From Acidilutibacter cellobiosedens (lineage in GTDB: Bacteria; Bacillota; Clostridia; Tissierellales; Acidilutibacteraceae), in assembly GCF_004103715.1 (NCBI RefSeq), contig NZ_CP035282.1, positions 1,974,673-2,038,672 on the forward strand: 64,000 bases of DNA. Direction: 5' to 3'. Position numbers and translations under genes: made by a program. Shown here piece by piece: positions 55,981 to 64,000 of the stretch. Below the pieces are notes generated by a model. That model ran no database searches and had not been told where the DNA came from. It saw nothing but the letters and a program-made list of their open reading frames with translations. Position 1 is the first letter of the stretch. Every line of letters begins with the position of its first letter.

Positions 55981-58900
55981 GTTTCAATTCCTCATTAGGT
56001 ATTATAAATCGCAGGTATTTTAAACGGCCATAGAGCTCTCCCGAAGTTTCAATTCCTCATTAGGTATTATAAATTCCCCGTCGATAAAAACATATCCGCT
56101 CCCGTGACAAGTTTCAATTCCTCATTAGGTATTATAAATGCTTCTAAAAAGCTAAGTAATAGTTTTATATAGCTGGTTTCAATTCCTCATTAGGTATTAT
56201 AAATTTTAAACCTCCTTTTAATAATGGCTATCTTAATTAGTTTCAATTCCTCATTAGGTATTATAAATAACAGGAAACCAAGGAAAAATTCTAAAAGGAC
56301 AAGGTTTCAATTCCTCATTAGGTATTATAAATGGGCATTTTTCTTATTAATTTTATTTTCTCGTCGTGTTTCAATTCCTCATTAGGTATTATAAATCGGA
56401 TTCTAATTCTCTTTGCCTTAGCTCCATTTTTATGTTTCAATTCCTCATTAGGTATTATAAATGTCGTTTTGGACAGAAAAAAACTGCTATAGAGCCGTGT
56501 TTCAATTCCTCATTAGGTATTATAAATTATACATCATTTATACTTTACCTCCCTTTCTCTCTAAAGTTTCAATTCCTCATTAGGTATTATAAATCAGACA
56601 ATGCGCCACGGAACTTTGCACAAAAGGATAGTTTCAATTCCTCATTAGGTATTATAAATTGTTAAATAAAGGGAGGAATTAAAATGAATTTAATGTTTCA
56701 ATTCCTCATTAGGTATTATAAATTTGTAGCGTCGGATGCTATGGGAAAAAACAAAACATGTTTCAATTCCTCATTAGGTATTATAAATTGCTACACTGTT
56801 CCCCTCAAGGGCGCAAAAAACATTGGTTTCAATTCCTCATTAGGTATTATAAATTTTATAAAAGTTCATGAACCGTAACACGTGGTGTATTGTTTCAATT
56901 CCTCATTAGGTATTATAAATCGGAAAGCGGAGAAGTAGAGGACAAATCAAAAGCAAAGTTTCAATTCCTCATTAGGTATTATAAATTAGAATTTTTCTAT
57001 TTCCTCTTTGTTCGGCCTTCCTGGTTTCAATTCCTCATTAGGTATTATAAATGGTCGCAACCTTGTAAAAAAGCGTAGAGGGAAATTTGTTTCAATTCCT
57101 CATTAGGTATTATAAATTCCATCTCTTGCCTGTCCATCTTCTTAATCTTTTTAGTTTCAATTCCTCATTAGGTATTATAAATTTTGAATAAAGAAATAGA
57201 GTTATTGAAAGAACAAATAGAGTTTCAATTCCTCATTAGGTATTATAAATAAGAAAGAAGATGTTCAGAGAATAGGTTCCAATATTCTGTTTCAATTCCT
57301 CATTAGGTATTATAAATACACATTATCTGAAACAAGTTCCGGTTTCATCCGGCGTTTCAATTCCTCATTAGGTATTATAAATTCCTTTGCTTCCTCATTC
57401 TTTGTTTTCCTCCAGCAAGTTTCAATTCCTCATTAGGTATTATAAATTTGTATGAGAATAAGGCAGATGCCCCTATAATTTGTGGTTTCAATTCCTCATT
57501 AGGTATTATAAATCACTCTAGCCCATTTTTGTTTTTCAGCATTTTCGTCGTTTCAATTCCTCATTAGGTATTATAAATTTCAGAAGATTTAAGAGAGTTA
57601 GCTGATACTTTAGAGTTTCAATTCCTCATTAGGTATTATAAATAAGATAATGCCTTACCGTTCTTCCTTGGAATCATGAGTTTCAATTCCTCATTAGGTA
57701 TTATAAATTTTTTGAGCTTCTTTCACTTCTTATCACTCCTTTTAGTTTCAATTCCTCATTAGGTATTATAAATTCTTGAACGTCAAGCTAAAATACAAGA
57801 ATTACTTATGTTTCAATTCCTCATTAGGTATTATAAATAAGGAAAGGTGATAAAATGGATAACATGGAAAATATGTTTCAATTCCTCATTAGGTATTATA
57901 AATACGTGCAAGGATTGCCTCAATACAGCTATAGAAAAGTTTCAATTCCTCATTAGGTATTATAAATTAAAATTCTGAATAGCGTTCATCCGTTGCAGTT
58001 CATGTTTCAATTCCTCATTAGGTATTATAAATAATTCGTTGACAGAGGAATAATGAATCCAAATGAAGGTTTCAATTCCTCATTAGGTATTATAAATGCC
58101 TATCTGTCAACCTTAAAATTTGATATCCATGATGTTTCAATTCCTCATTAGGTATTATAAATCTTCAACTGTTGTGATCTTAGCGGCCATTCCTGCGTTG
58201 TTTCAATTCCTCATTAGGTATTATAAATGACATGTCAAGATAGACTACAAAATTTCAAAATGAGTTTCAATTCCTCATTAGGTATTATAAATAATCTTCG
58301 TTCTGCATATCTGCCGTTTTAGGGCCTAGTTTCAATTCCTCATTAGGTATTATAAATCCTACAAAGCGGGGGTAAGGGGCCGCTTTGAATTAATGTTTCA
58401 ATTCCTCATTAGGTATTATAAATTTGTTTTGAAGGAAGTATAGAAGAATTTGAAAAGAAAGGTTTCAATTCCTCATTAGGTATTATAAATACACTGTTCC
58501 TTTTTGCCCCGTAAGCTTATGTGCTAGTTTCAATTCCTCATTAGGTATTATAAATTAAGCGGATTAAAGGGCTTATACGTTGACAATACTAGTTTCAATT
58601 CCTCATTAGGTATTATAAATAAGACGCTCAGTGCAGGAAACGGATTAAGAAAATGAGTTTCAATTCCTCATTAGGTATTATAAATCATTTCCTTGTATTT
58701 GGTTGCGTGAATAGAAAACAGTTTCAATTCCTCATTAGGTATTATAAATGAATCGGACACAAAGGGAAGTGTAGATTATGGCAAAGTTTCAATTCCTCAT
58801 TAGGTATTATAAATTAGTGGATTCCTAAGAACACCAGCCTATCGGCTAGTGTTTCAATTCCTCATTAGGTATTATAAATGTAGGAAGAATGTTTGAAATG

Positions 58901-59010
58901 CCTTCTTTCATAGAAAGTTTCAATTCCTCATTAGGTATTATAAATTGGACAGAAAAAGAAAAATGAAATTTACAAAAAATTGTTTCAATTCCTCATTAGG
59001 TATTATAAAT
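55981..59010 (-). CRISPR. CRISPR array 3, 47 repeats
   Basis: Forty-seven copies of the 29-nt repeat with 46 spacers of about 34-39 nt, same orientation as the other arrays (crRNA handle ATTGAAAC on the minus strand). The leader is at 59011-59174, next to cas2. A 48th repeat lies 491 nt further left. Repeats appear invariant. Several spacers carry a ribosome site followed by a start codon (for example GGGAGGAATTAAAATGAAT at 56670 and AAGGTGATAAAATGGAT at 57844), as expected from phage genomes. Confidence 0.97.
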
Positions 59011-59174
59011 CCATATTTTTAGCTAAAGTTAGCCATTCATATTACTGCAATATATAAATATTTGTTAAATAAAATTATTTGTTATTTGCTATTAATCTGT
59101 ATTTATCAGCCTTTTTATTATAAATTTTCAAATGTCGATCCCCCGATGTTTTTACCTTATTATAGGTCGACATT
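59011..59174 (-). promoter_or_regulatory. Leader of CRISPR array 3 with dyad abutting cas2
   Basis: AT-rich DNA between cas2 and the newest repeat. The dyad AATGTCGATC...GGTCGACATT (59131-59174) shares GTCGATCCCC, TTTTTACCTTATTA and GTCGAC with the array 2 leader. The right arm includes the cas2 stop codon, so the element could also end or process the cas mRNA. The distance from dyad to first repeat (about 120 nt) is the same as in array 2 (about 117 nt). Confidence 0.75.
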
Positions 59175-59436
59175 AAAAAAATATCGTAGGTTTATTTTTT
59201 TCACAGCCGATTATTTCCTTATTGGAATATTTGTCATTACTTAAGGTATATATAATTAATGAATCCTCATTCTTATTCATTTTGTTCTCAAGTTCAATTT
59301 TTAGTTTTTTTAAATCACCTTCAGTAATTTCTCCCTCGAATACCGAATTTTGAACCCAAGTTAAATATTTTCTGCATGTCTTCAACGCCTTAGCTACTCT
59401 GTTTTCTCCAAAATCGTATACTAAAATAATATACAT
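59173..59436 (-). CDS. cas2: CRISPR-associated endonuclease Cas2
   Basis: An 87-aa protein of the Cas2 family, structural partner of Cas1 in spacer integration. It has a ferredoxin-like fold with the conserved first strand MYIILVYDFGENR (Asp8), CRKYLTWVQNSVFEGEIT and DSLIIYTL. It is the last gene of the cas operon, 13 nt after cas1. It ends exactly at the leader dyad of array 3. Confidence 0.95.
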   Translation of the reverse strand: MYIILVYDFGENRVAKALKTCRKYLTWVQNSVFEGEITEGDLKKLKIELENKMNKNEDSLIIYTLSNDKYSNKEIIGCEKNKPTIFF

Positions 59437-59449
59437 AATCTCACATCTC

Positions 59450-60442
59450 TTACCATTTAGCTATAAATGGTAGATATTGTTCATCTTCGGTTATAAATTT
59501 CTGCAATTTGTATGCTTCAAGGCGTATCAATCTTTTATAGCTTACGCGATTAGGGAAATTCGGGTACTTTATCGTAGTCTCAAGTTTTTCATTAAATTCC
59601 TTAATAAACTTCATTCGCCCCTCATCACTAAGTATAATGCTTCCCAAATCTTTGTTAAAGTCTTTTTTAGTTATTATTTTCTTATTAATTACAGAAAATA
59701 TTGTCCTATCAACTATTATAGGTTTAAAAATTTCTGCTACATCAAGGTTAAGTGAAAATCTCCTGTCATTTGTACTATGCAGATATCCAATACGAGGATC
59801 CAATTGAGTCTGATACAGTTGGGATAAAACCAAAGTATAAAGCATAGAATTTCCAAAACTTATCAGAGAATTAATTCTATCTTTAGGAGGCCTTTTTGTC
59901 CTGGAAGTAAATGTAAAGTCTTCATCATCCAAAATTTTATTAAAACTTTTATAGTAGACCTGTCTTACATTGCCTTCAATTGCCATGATAGTTTCTATTG
60001 TACTCTGGAGCTGCAATGTATCAAGAAGATTTGTTATTTCTTCTATTTCCCCTTCTAAGTTAGAATTTCTCCTCTCATAATACTTCAAAACCTGCAGTAT
60101 GTTTTTTATAGCACCATCGATGAATGTCTTAGCTATAATAACCCTTTTCTCATAATTCAAATATGCCTCACTTTGCTTTAAAATTACGTATCCAGAATTT
60201 AAATATTCCCTTGGATAAAAAGTTCCCACATAGTATTCATAGTAATTGAAAAAATGAATTGTAATTTTATTTGAACATACAAATTCAAGAAAGTTTTTAT
60301 TTACATCAACCTCTCCGAAAATATAAATTGACTCTACGTTATTCACTGGAATATACTTTTTTCCTTCTTCTCCTTCGAACATTAATGTATTATCCTTTCG
60401 GCACAACCTGCCATTATTAAAAATAAACATATCCTTCTTCAC
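59450..60442 (-). CDS. cas1: CRISPR-associated endonuclease Cas1 (type I-B)
   Basis: A 330-aa integrase for new spacers. The catalytic triad region is visible: Glu in MAIEGNVRQVYY (about 155), His in GYLHSTNDRRFSLNLD (about 220) and Asp/Glu in LDVAEIFKPIIVDR. GTG 60442 lies 8 nt after AAGGGGG and gives the usual Cas1 length. A longer frame reaching 60547 would overlap cas4 by 92 nt and lacks a ribosome site. Cas1 works with Cas2 and Cas4 on both leaders. Confidence 0.95.
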   Translation of the reverse strand: MKKDMFIFNNGRLCRKDNTLMFEGEEGKKYIPVNNVESIYIFGEVDVNKNFLEFVCSNKITIHFFNYYEYYVGTFYPREYLNSGYVILKQSEAYLNYEKRVIIAKTFIDGAIKNILQVLKYYERRNSNLEGEIEEITNLLDTLQLQSTIETIMAIEGNVRQVYYKSFNKILDDEDFTFTSRTKRPPKDRINSLISFGNSMLYTLVLSQLYQTQLDPRIGYLHSTNDRRFSLNLDVAEIFKPIIVDRTIFSVINKKIITKKDFNKDLGSIILSDEGRMKFIKEFNEKLETTIKYPNFPNRVSYKRLIRLEAYKLQKFITEDEQYLPFIAKW

Positions 60443-60455
60443 TATTCCGACCCCC

Positions 60456-60947
60456 TTAAGAATAACAATATTCATTATATCCGCAATTATAGCAAAATTT
60501 ACACTTTTCAACTTTAGGTGGAGTTTCATTCTGCATAATATCAACAATACTATTCTTCATTACCTCAAGTTCTTGCAAAGTCTCTTCATTTAAAATAATT
60601 TCTGTTCTCTTCTTTTCTTCGAGATAAAGTAGCACCCCTTCAGCATCTATTCCCGCATCTTTTAATACCTTAAGATAATATAGAAGTTGCCATTTTGATG
60701 CCTGACTGTATTTTGAAGTCTTTTTAGTTTCACCTATTACAAGTTTTTCTTTAGTACTTAATATAACATCAAATTTGACATTACCAAATGCTATCTCCTT
60801 CTTATTCCTTTTATACGTTTGCTCATGGAGAAATCTCCCAAAATCTATGTTTTCATCATTTTGATCCGGAACAATATTTCTCGACATGAGCCACACCTCT
60901 CTTTTGCATATATTGTAATACCAGATTAAAGTACCGTTTACCTCCAT
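60456..60947 (-). CDS. cas4: CRISPR-associated exonuclease Cas4
   Basis: A 163-aa RecB-like nuclease that trims prespacers and selects the PAM side. Motifs: an N-terminal cysteine (YNICKREVW), FGNVKFDVIL, GETKKTSKY (Glu and Lys), QLLYYL, and a C-terminal cysteine cluster CKFCYNCGYNEYC for a [4Fe-4S] centre. AGGTGA precedes the ATG. It is 13 nt ahead of cas1, which fits their known physical association. Confidence 0.93.
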   Translation of the reverse strand: MEVNGTLIWYYNICKREVWLMSRNIVPDQNDENIDFGRFLHEQTYKRNKKEIAFGNVKFDVILSTKEKLVIGETKKTSKYSQASKWQLLYYLKVLKDAGIDAEGVLLYLEEKKRTEIILNEETLQELEVMKNSIVDIMQNETPPKVEKCKFCYNCGYNEYCYS

Positions 60948-61006
60948 AATATCACCTGAATCCTTAAAAAATTAATTATTAAACATGCAAAATTTGAATA
61001 AATATA

Positions 61007-63361
61007 TTAGAAAAAGAACATACTGTCATCTTCTTCTCTCTTATAACCTGTCATGTCATCATAATAACTACCTATTCCGATTCTCGGTATATAAAGTATT
61101 TCATACTCCGGAGTAACGGTAAATTTATCAAGGGTCCTCCAATACTTCTCCGGCATCGATATAAAATACTGCTGCATCTCTTTTTTAATAGGAATAAGTT
61201 TTTTTTGTCTTTCATTTATATTTTGTATTTCATAACAGTTTCTATATTCTTCAAGTAAGTCCTCTGCCTTTTCATCATACTCTATAAATACATCCAAATA
61301 TCCTCTGTTTTCTTCTATTAAAGAAAAATGCCCTACTTCCCATTTGTCATTTTCGTCAAAATTCATTTCCTGTATCGATTTAATGAAATTCTTTGAAGGC
61401 TGCTGGGATTTTATATCGCTTATTTTTTTATAGTATTCATTTATAAGTTGCAGGTAATCTTTTTCTTCAACTTTTTCATACGGCCCCAAAATCTCGTCAA
61501 CTACATTGATAGTATCCAATCCATAAATTTTTTCTCCGAAAGTCCTTCCGTCTTCTCCTACCATTTTTATTAGATTTACATTTCCAATAAAGCCCCGGTT
61601 ATTTCTATTGCATCTTCCCGCACATTGTATTATTGAATCAAGAGGAGCAATGTCCCTATACACTTCATCAAAGTCTAAATTAACCCCTGCTTCTACTACT
61701 TGGGTAGTAACTAAAATGACTTTTTCTTTACTTTTCAATTTCTTTTTTATTAAATTTATCCTTTCCACACGATGCTTAGGTATCAAATTGGTCGACAAAT
61801 AATAAAGCTGATGCCCATATTCGTTATTATTTTCAAGTGTTTCCTTTATCAACTTGTATAATTCAAGAGACTGACCAATCGTATTCACCACAATCATATA
61901 TGACTTGTCTCTTCTATTTTTGCTGAAATAATCGCAAAATCCCTCTAAAGTCATACCTTCATCTAACTTACATACAATTTGGGTTCTGTTAAACTTCTCA
62001 CAATAATTTTCATAAATATCACTATCCAAAAGTTCAAAAGCTTTCGGGAAAAATAAAGGCTTTGTAGCTGTCATTATTATAATATGGCAGTTAAGTTCTT
62101 CCGCTAATTCAGTAAATACATAATTCAAAAGCTCAAAATATTTTATATTTACAGCTTGGACCTCATCCATCAAAACAATAGAATCTTTAAGAGCATAAAA
62201 TTTTTTAAGCATCTTATTTTTGGCTCCTATGGCTGTTTCTAAAAATTGTACAAATGTAGTAACAATAACCCCGCTTTCCCAGTTTTCCATAAAAGTCTGG
62301 TAATCAACTGCATTATAAATTTCATCATCTCTGTCCTTTTCATAATCGCTTAAATGGTGGTGTTTCATAATATAGTGGTATTCACTGCCTTTTACATTTT
62401 CATCGGCAATATATAAATCTCTGATATCATTATAGTTTTGATCTATAATTGAAGTATAGGGAAGAACATATATGACCTTTTTTAGTTCAGAATTTAACTC
62501 TTTCAATTTCAATGCCGCAAAAAACCCCGTCATGGTTTTCCCAGAACCTGTAGGAGCAGTAATTGAAAATACTTTTTTATTACAATTCTTAGAGATATTC
62601 TCCTGAACCCTTTTTAAAATGCTGTTTCTCATATTATTAATTTCGTTTTTTTCTTTATTCGAGAATTCGTCCTCTCTTATTTTATTAAGTTCCGAATATC
62701 CAATAAATTTTTGTTCAAATGGCTTAACTTTTGATGCACTTACTTTGTCAGAAGCAATTAACGTTGAAAAAATTTGTTGATGAATCCAATATGCATCTTT
62801 TTCATCATATAATAAAAGAATTTTCTTACGTAAAAGTATTAATGTTTTTTCAATTGAATTTTCATCATCCATAAAAGCCTTAAAATCTTCTCCGAATCCT
62901 AATGATTTATATTCATTATAAATATCCGTATAATTTTCTTTAATGTTTTGTTTTTGCTTATTCAAAATTTGAAGTTTCCAATACATAGCATCGGATTTAT
63001 TTATTTTATTTCCGTGATATGACATTGGAAGATACTTTTCAAAATTCTTCACCCTGCTGTGATGAGACAAAACGGCGTTATAAGCAATAAGGGGGAGAAC
63101 TCCCTCCCCCATTTCCCGATTAAACATAACATATGCCGTAAAAACAGCCGATATGTGAGCATGGTTTCCTTCCGGCTTTTCTCCTTTCTCTCTTTTAAAA
63201 AGCCTGTCTTGAAAGTATGTCGTGTACTTGCCGAAGTCATGACCGCAAGCAACAATTTCATTTATCTTAGAATATTCCTTATTCCCATAAATCAGCGAAT
63301 ATTCCTTTACCTGAGATAAATGTACGATAAGTTTCATATCAGGATGAGAATAAAATTCCAT
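61007..63361 (-). CDS. cas3: CRISPR-associated helicase-nuclease Cas3 (HD fused)
   Basis: A 784-aa protein. The N-terminal HD nuclease has ACGHDFGKYTTYFQDRL (about residues 37-53) and AVLSHHSRV. A superfamily 2 helicase follows with Walker A SITAPTGSGKTMTGF (about 270), DEVQ box SIVLMDEVQAVN and motif VI IIQCAGRCNRNNRG. It is recruited by Cascade to unwind and degrade target DNA. ATG 63361 follows GAAGGTGAT. The frame extends 51 nt further upstream into the end of cas5 without a ribosome site. Confidence 0.95.
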   Translation of the reverse strand: MEFYSHPDMKLIVHLSQVKEYSLIYGNKEYSKINEIVACGHDFGKYTTYFQDRLFKREKGEKPEGNHAHISAVFTAYVMFNREMGEGVLPLIAYNAVLSHHSRVKNFEKYLPMSYHGNKINKSDAMYWKLQILNKQKQNIKENYTDIYNEYKSLGFGEDFKAFMDDENSIEKTLILLRKKILLLYDEKDAYWIHQQIFSTLIASDKVSASKVKPFEQKFIGYSELNKIREDEFSNKEKNEINNMRNSILKRVQENISKNCNKKVFSITAPTGSGKTMTGFFAALKLKELNSELKKVIYVLPYTSIIDQNYNDIRDLYIADENVKGSEYHYIMKHHHLSDYEKDRDDEIYNAVDYQTFMENWESGVIVTTFVQFLETAIGAKNKMLKKFYALKDSIVLMDEVQAVNIKYFELLNYVFTELAEELNCHIIIMTATKPLFFPKAFELLDSDIYENYCEKFNRTQIVCKLDEGMTLEGFCDYFSKNRRDKSYMIVVNTIGQSLELYKLIKETLENNNEYGHQLYYLSTNLIPKHRVERINLIKKKLKSKEKVILVTTQVVEAGVNLDFDEVYRDIAPLDSIIQCAGRCNRNNRGFIGNVNLIKMVGEDGRTFGEKIYGLDTINVVDEILGPYEKVEEKDYLQLINEYYKKISDIKSQQPSKNFIKSIQEMNFDENDKWEVGHFSLIEENRGYLDVFIEYDEKAEDLLEEYRNCYEIQNINERQKKLIPIKKEMQQYFISMPEKYWRTLDKFTVTPEYEILYIPRIGIGSYYDDMTGYKREEDDSMFFF

Positions 63362-63371
63362 ATTATCACCT

Positions 63372-64000
63372 TCACATAAATAATATATTTTCAGATTTAT
63401 ACGATTCTTCACCGCTCTTTACAACATAATAATCATTTTTCAATTTGAGGTCTATTTTAACCCCCCTATGATCAAATATATAGGTACCGCTTTTTTTTAT
63501 TTCCCTGTTCTCATCAAAGTCCCTGGGCATACGTTCCTTCACAAGCTGATAGTTTTCAATCTTTATATTCTCTATCTTCTCTGACGGAACAACGGAACTT
63601 ATAGGCACATATTCATTACTTTTTTCAGAATATATTTCACATCTTTGTACATTTTCAATATCCCCTTGAAAAAATACTGTTCCCATACACGGAGGATAAG
63701 CGAATTTATTCTTTATAAGCCGTTCCTGAAGTTCTTCCATAAAACCTTCTTCGGAAGCAGCATATATTCTGTAAGATACTATACTGTCATCATTACAACC
63801 TGTGATAATTTCAAAAGGAATTTGAGTATGCTCGTCGGGAAAACAAAGCTGCGATGCAGACGTAGCCTTAATATAATTCAAAGTTTGAGTAAGGCTTCGG
63901 GTAGGTCCGTTTTTCTTTACAGCAATATGAAGTTTATTGGACGACAGTACTTTATAATAGCTGTCCCTCTCATAGCCCAAAATGGAAGCAATGAGGCCTT
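63372..64000 (-). CDS. cas5: CRISPR-associated protein Cas5 (type I-B), N-terminus beyond the right edge
   Basis: A RAMP-fold Cascade subunit that caps the crRNA 5' handle. The visible part begins GLIASILGYERDSYYKVL, the normal Cas5 helix after the first strand (TTLLGLIAS type), so only some 35-45 residues are missing. It ends 11 nt before cas3. The rest of Cascade (cas6, cas8b, cas7) should lie further right on the same strand. The type I-B call rests on gene order and family look and needs cas8b for proof. Confidence 0.88.
   Translation of the reverse strand, partial: GLIASILGYERDSYYKVLSSNKLHIAVKKNGPTRSLTQTLNYIKATSASQLCFPDEHTQIPFEIITGCNDDSIVSYRIYAASEEGFMEELQERLIKNKFAYPPCMGTVFFQGDIENVQRCEIYSEKSNEYVPISSVVPSEKIENIKIENYQLVKERMPRDFDENREIKKSGTYIFDHRGVKIDLKLKNDYYVVKSGEESYKSENILFM

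Overview
The window is low-GC, AT-rich DNA with strong AGGAGG-type ribosome sites, T-box leaders, Rnf genes in the order C-D-G-E-A-B, and galactitol-type PTS and CD0519/CD1768-type proteins. This points to an anaerobic Bacillota of the Clostridia/Tissierellia group. The species cannot be fixed from the sequence.

Left part (1-25.9 kb), metabolism and transport. A DUF3798 lipoprotein and an RbsA-like ABC ATPase (cut by the left edge) form an uncharacterised importer. Two GNAT proteins, a GyrI-like protein and an alpha/beta-hydrolase relic follow. ApbE and a double FMN-binding lipoprotein stand next to a six-gene rnf operon whose rnfB is very short. After these come a class A beta-lactamase-like protein with a membrane transporter, a secreted C69 dipeptidase, fructose-bisphosphate aldolase and a CD0519-like membrane protein. 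A sugar-alcohol operon follows (IIC, IIB without the expected cysteine, class II aldolase, zinc dehydrogenase). An IS6/IS240-like element separates it from an N-terminally truncated dehydrogenase. Then come a NIF3/YqfO-type small protein, a 47-residue membrane peptide and T-box-controlled serS.

Middle (27.5-47.6 kb), defence and mobile DNA. A four-gene Wadjet operon (jetD-jetA-jetB-jetC) is followed by an IS3-family element with a -1 frameshift site and then by CRISPR DNA. One large array, transcribed on the minus strand, is cut in two by an IS110-family element: 16 repeats on the left, cut off from the leader, and 40 on the right with the leader. Next come an AlbA_2/ATP-binding protein, a decayed CRISPR relic (one degenerate repeat plus a leader-like sequence) and a T-box-controlled ABC importer.

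Right part (47.8-64 kb). PepC, an MFS transporter with glycerol kinase, a B3/4-domain protein, a DUF1648 protein, an SRAP (HMCES/YedK) protein and a class V aminotransferase precede a second CRISPR locus of 47 repeats. An isolated 48th repeat is separated from it by 491 bp of phage-like coding DNA: the C-terminus of an ADP-ribosyltransferase-like protein, a 74-aa ORF and a terminator. The leader of this array abuts cas2. The cas2, cas1, cas4, cas3 and cas5 genes (cas5 cut by the right edge) form a type I-B-like operon on the minus strand. All arrays share one 29-nt repeat, with 104 intact or nearly intact copies counted in the window, so one cas operon can serve them all.

The most unusual points are the 491-bp phage-like insert between two CRISPR repeats, the IS110 insertion inside the array, a spacer present three times with a one-base length difference, the relic CRISPR leader, the short RnfB and the PTS IIB lacking the usual cysteine.
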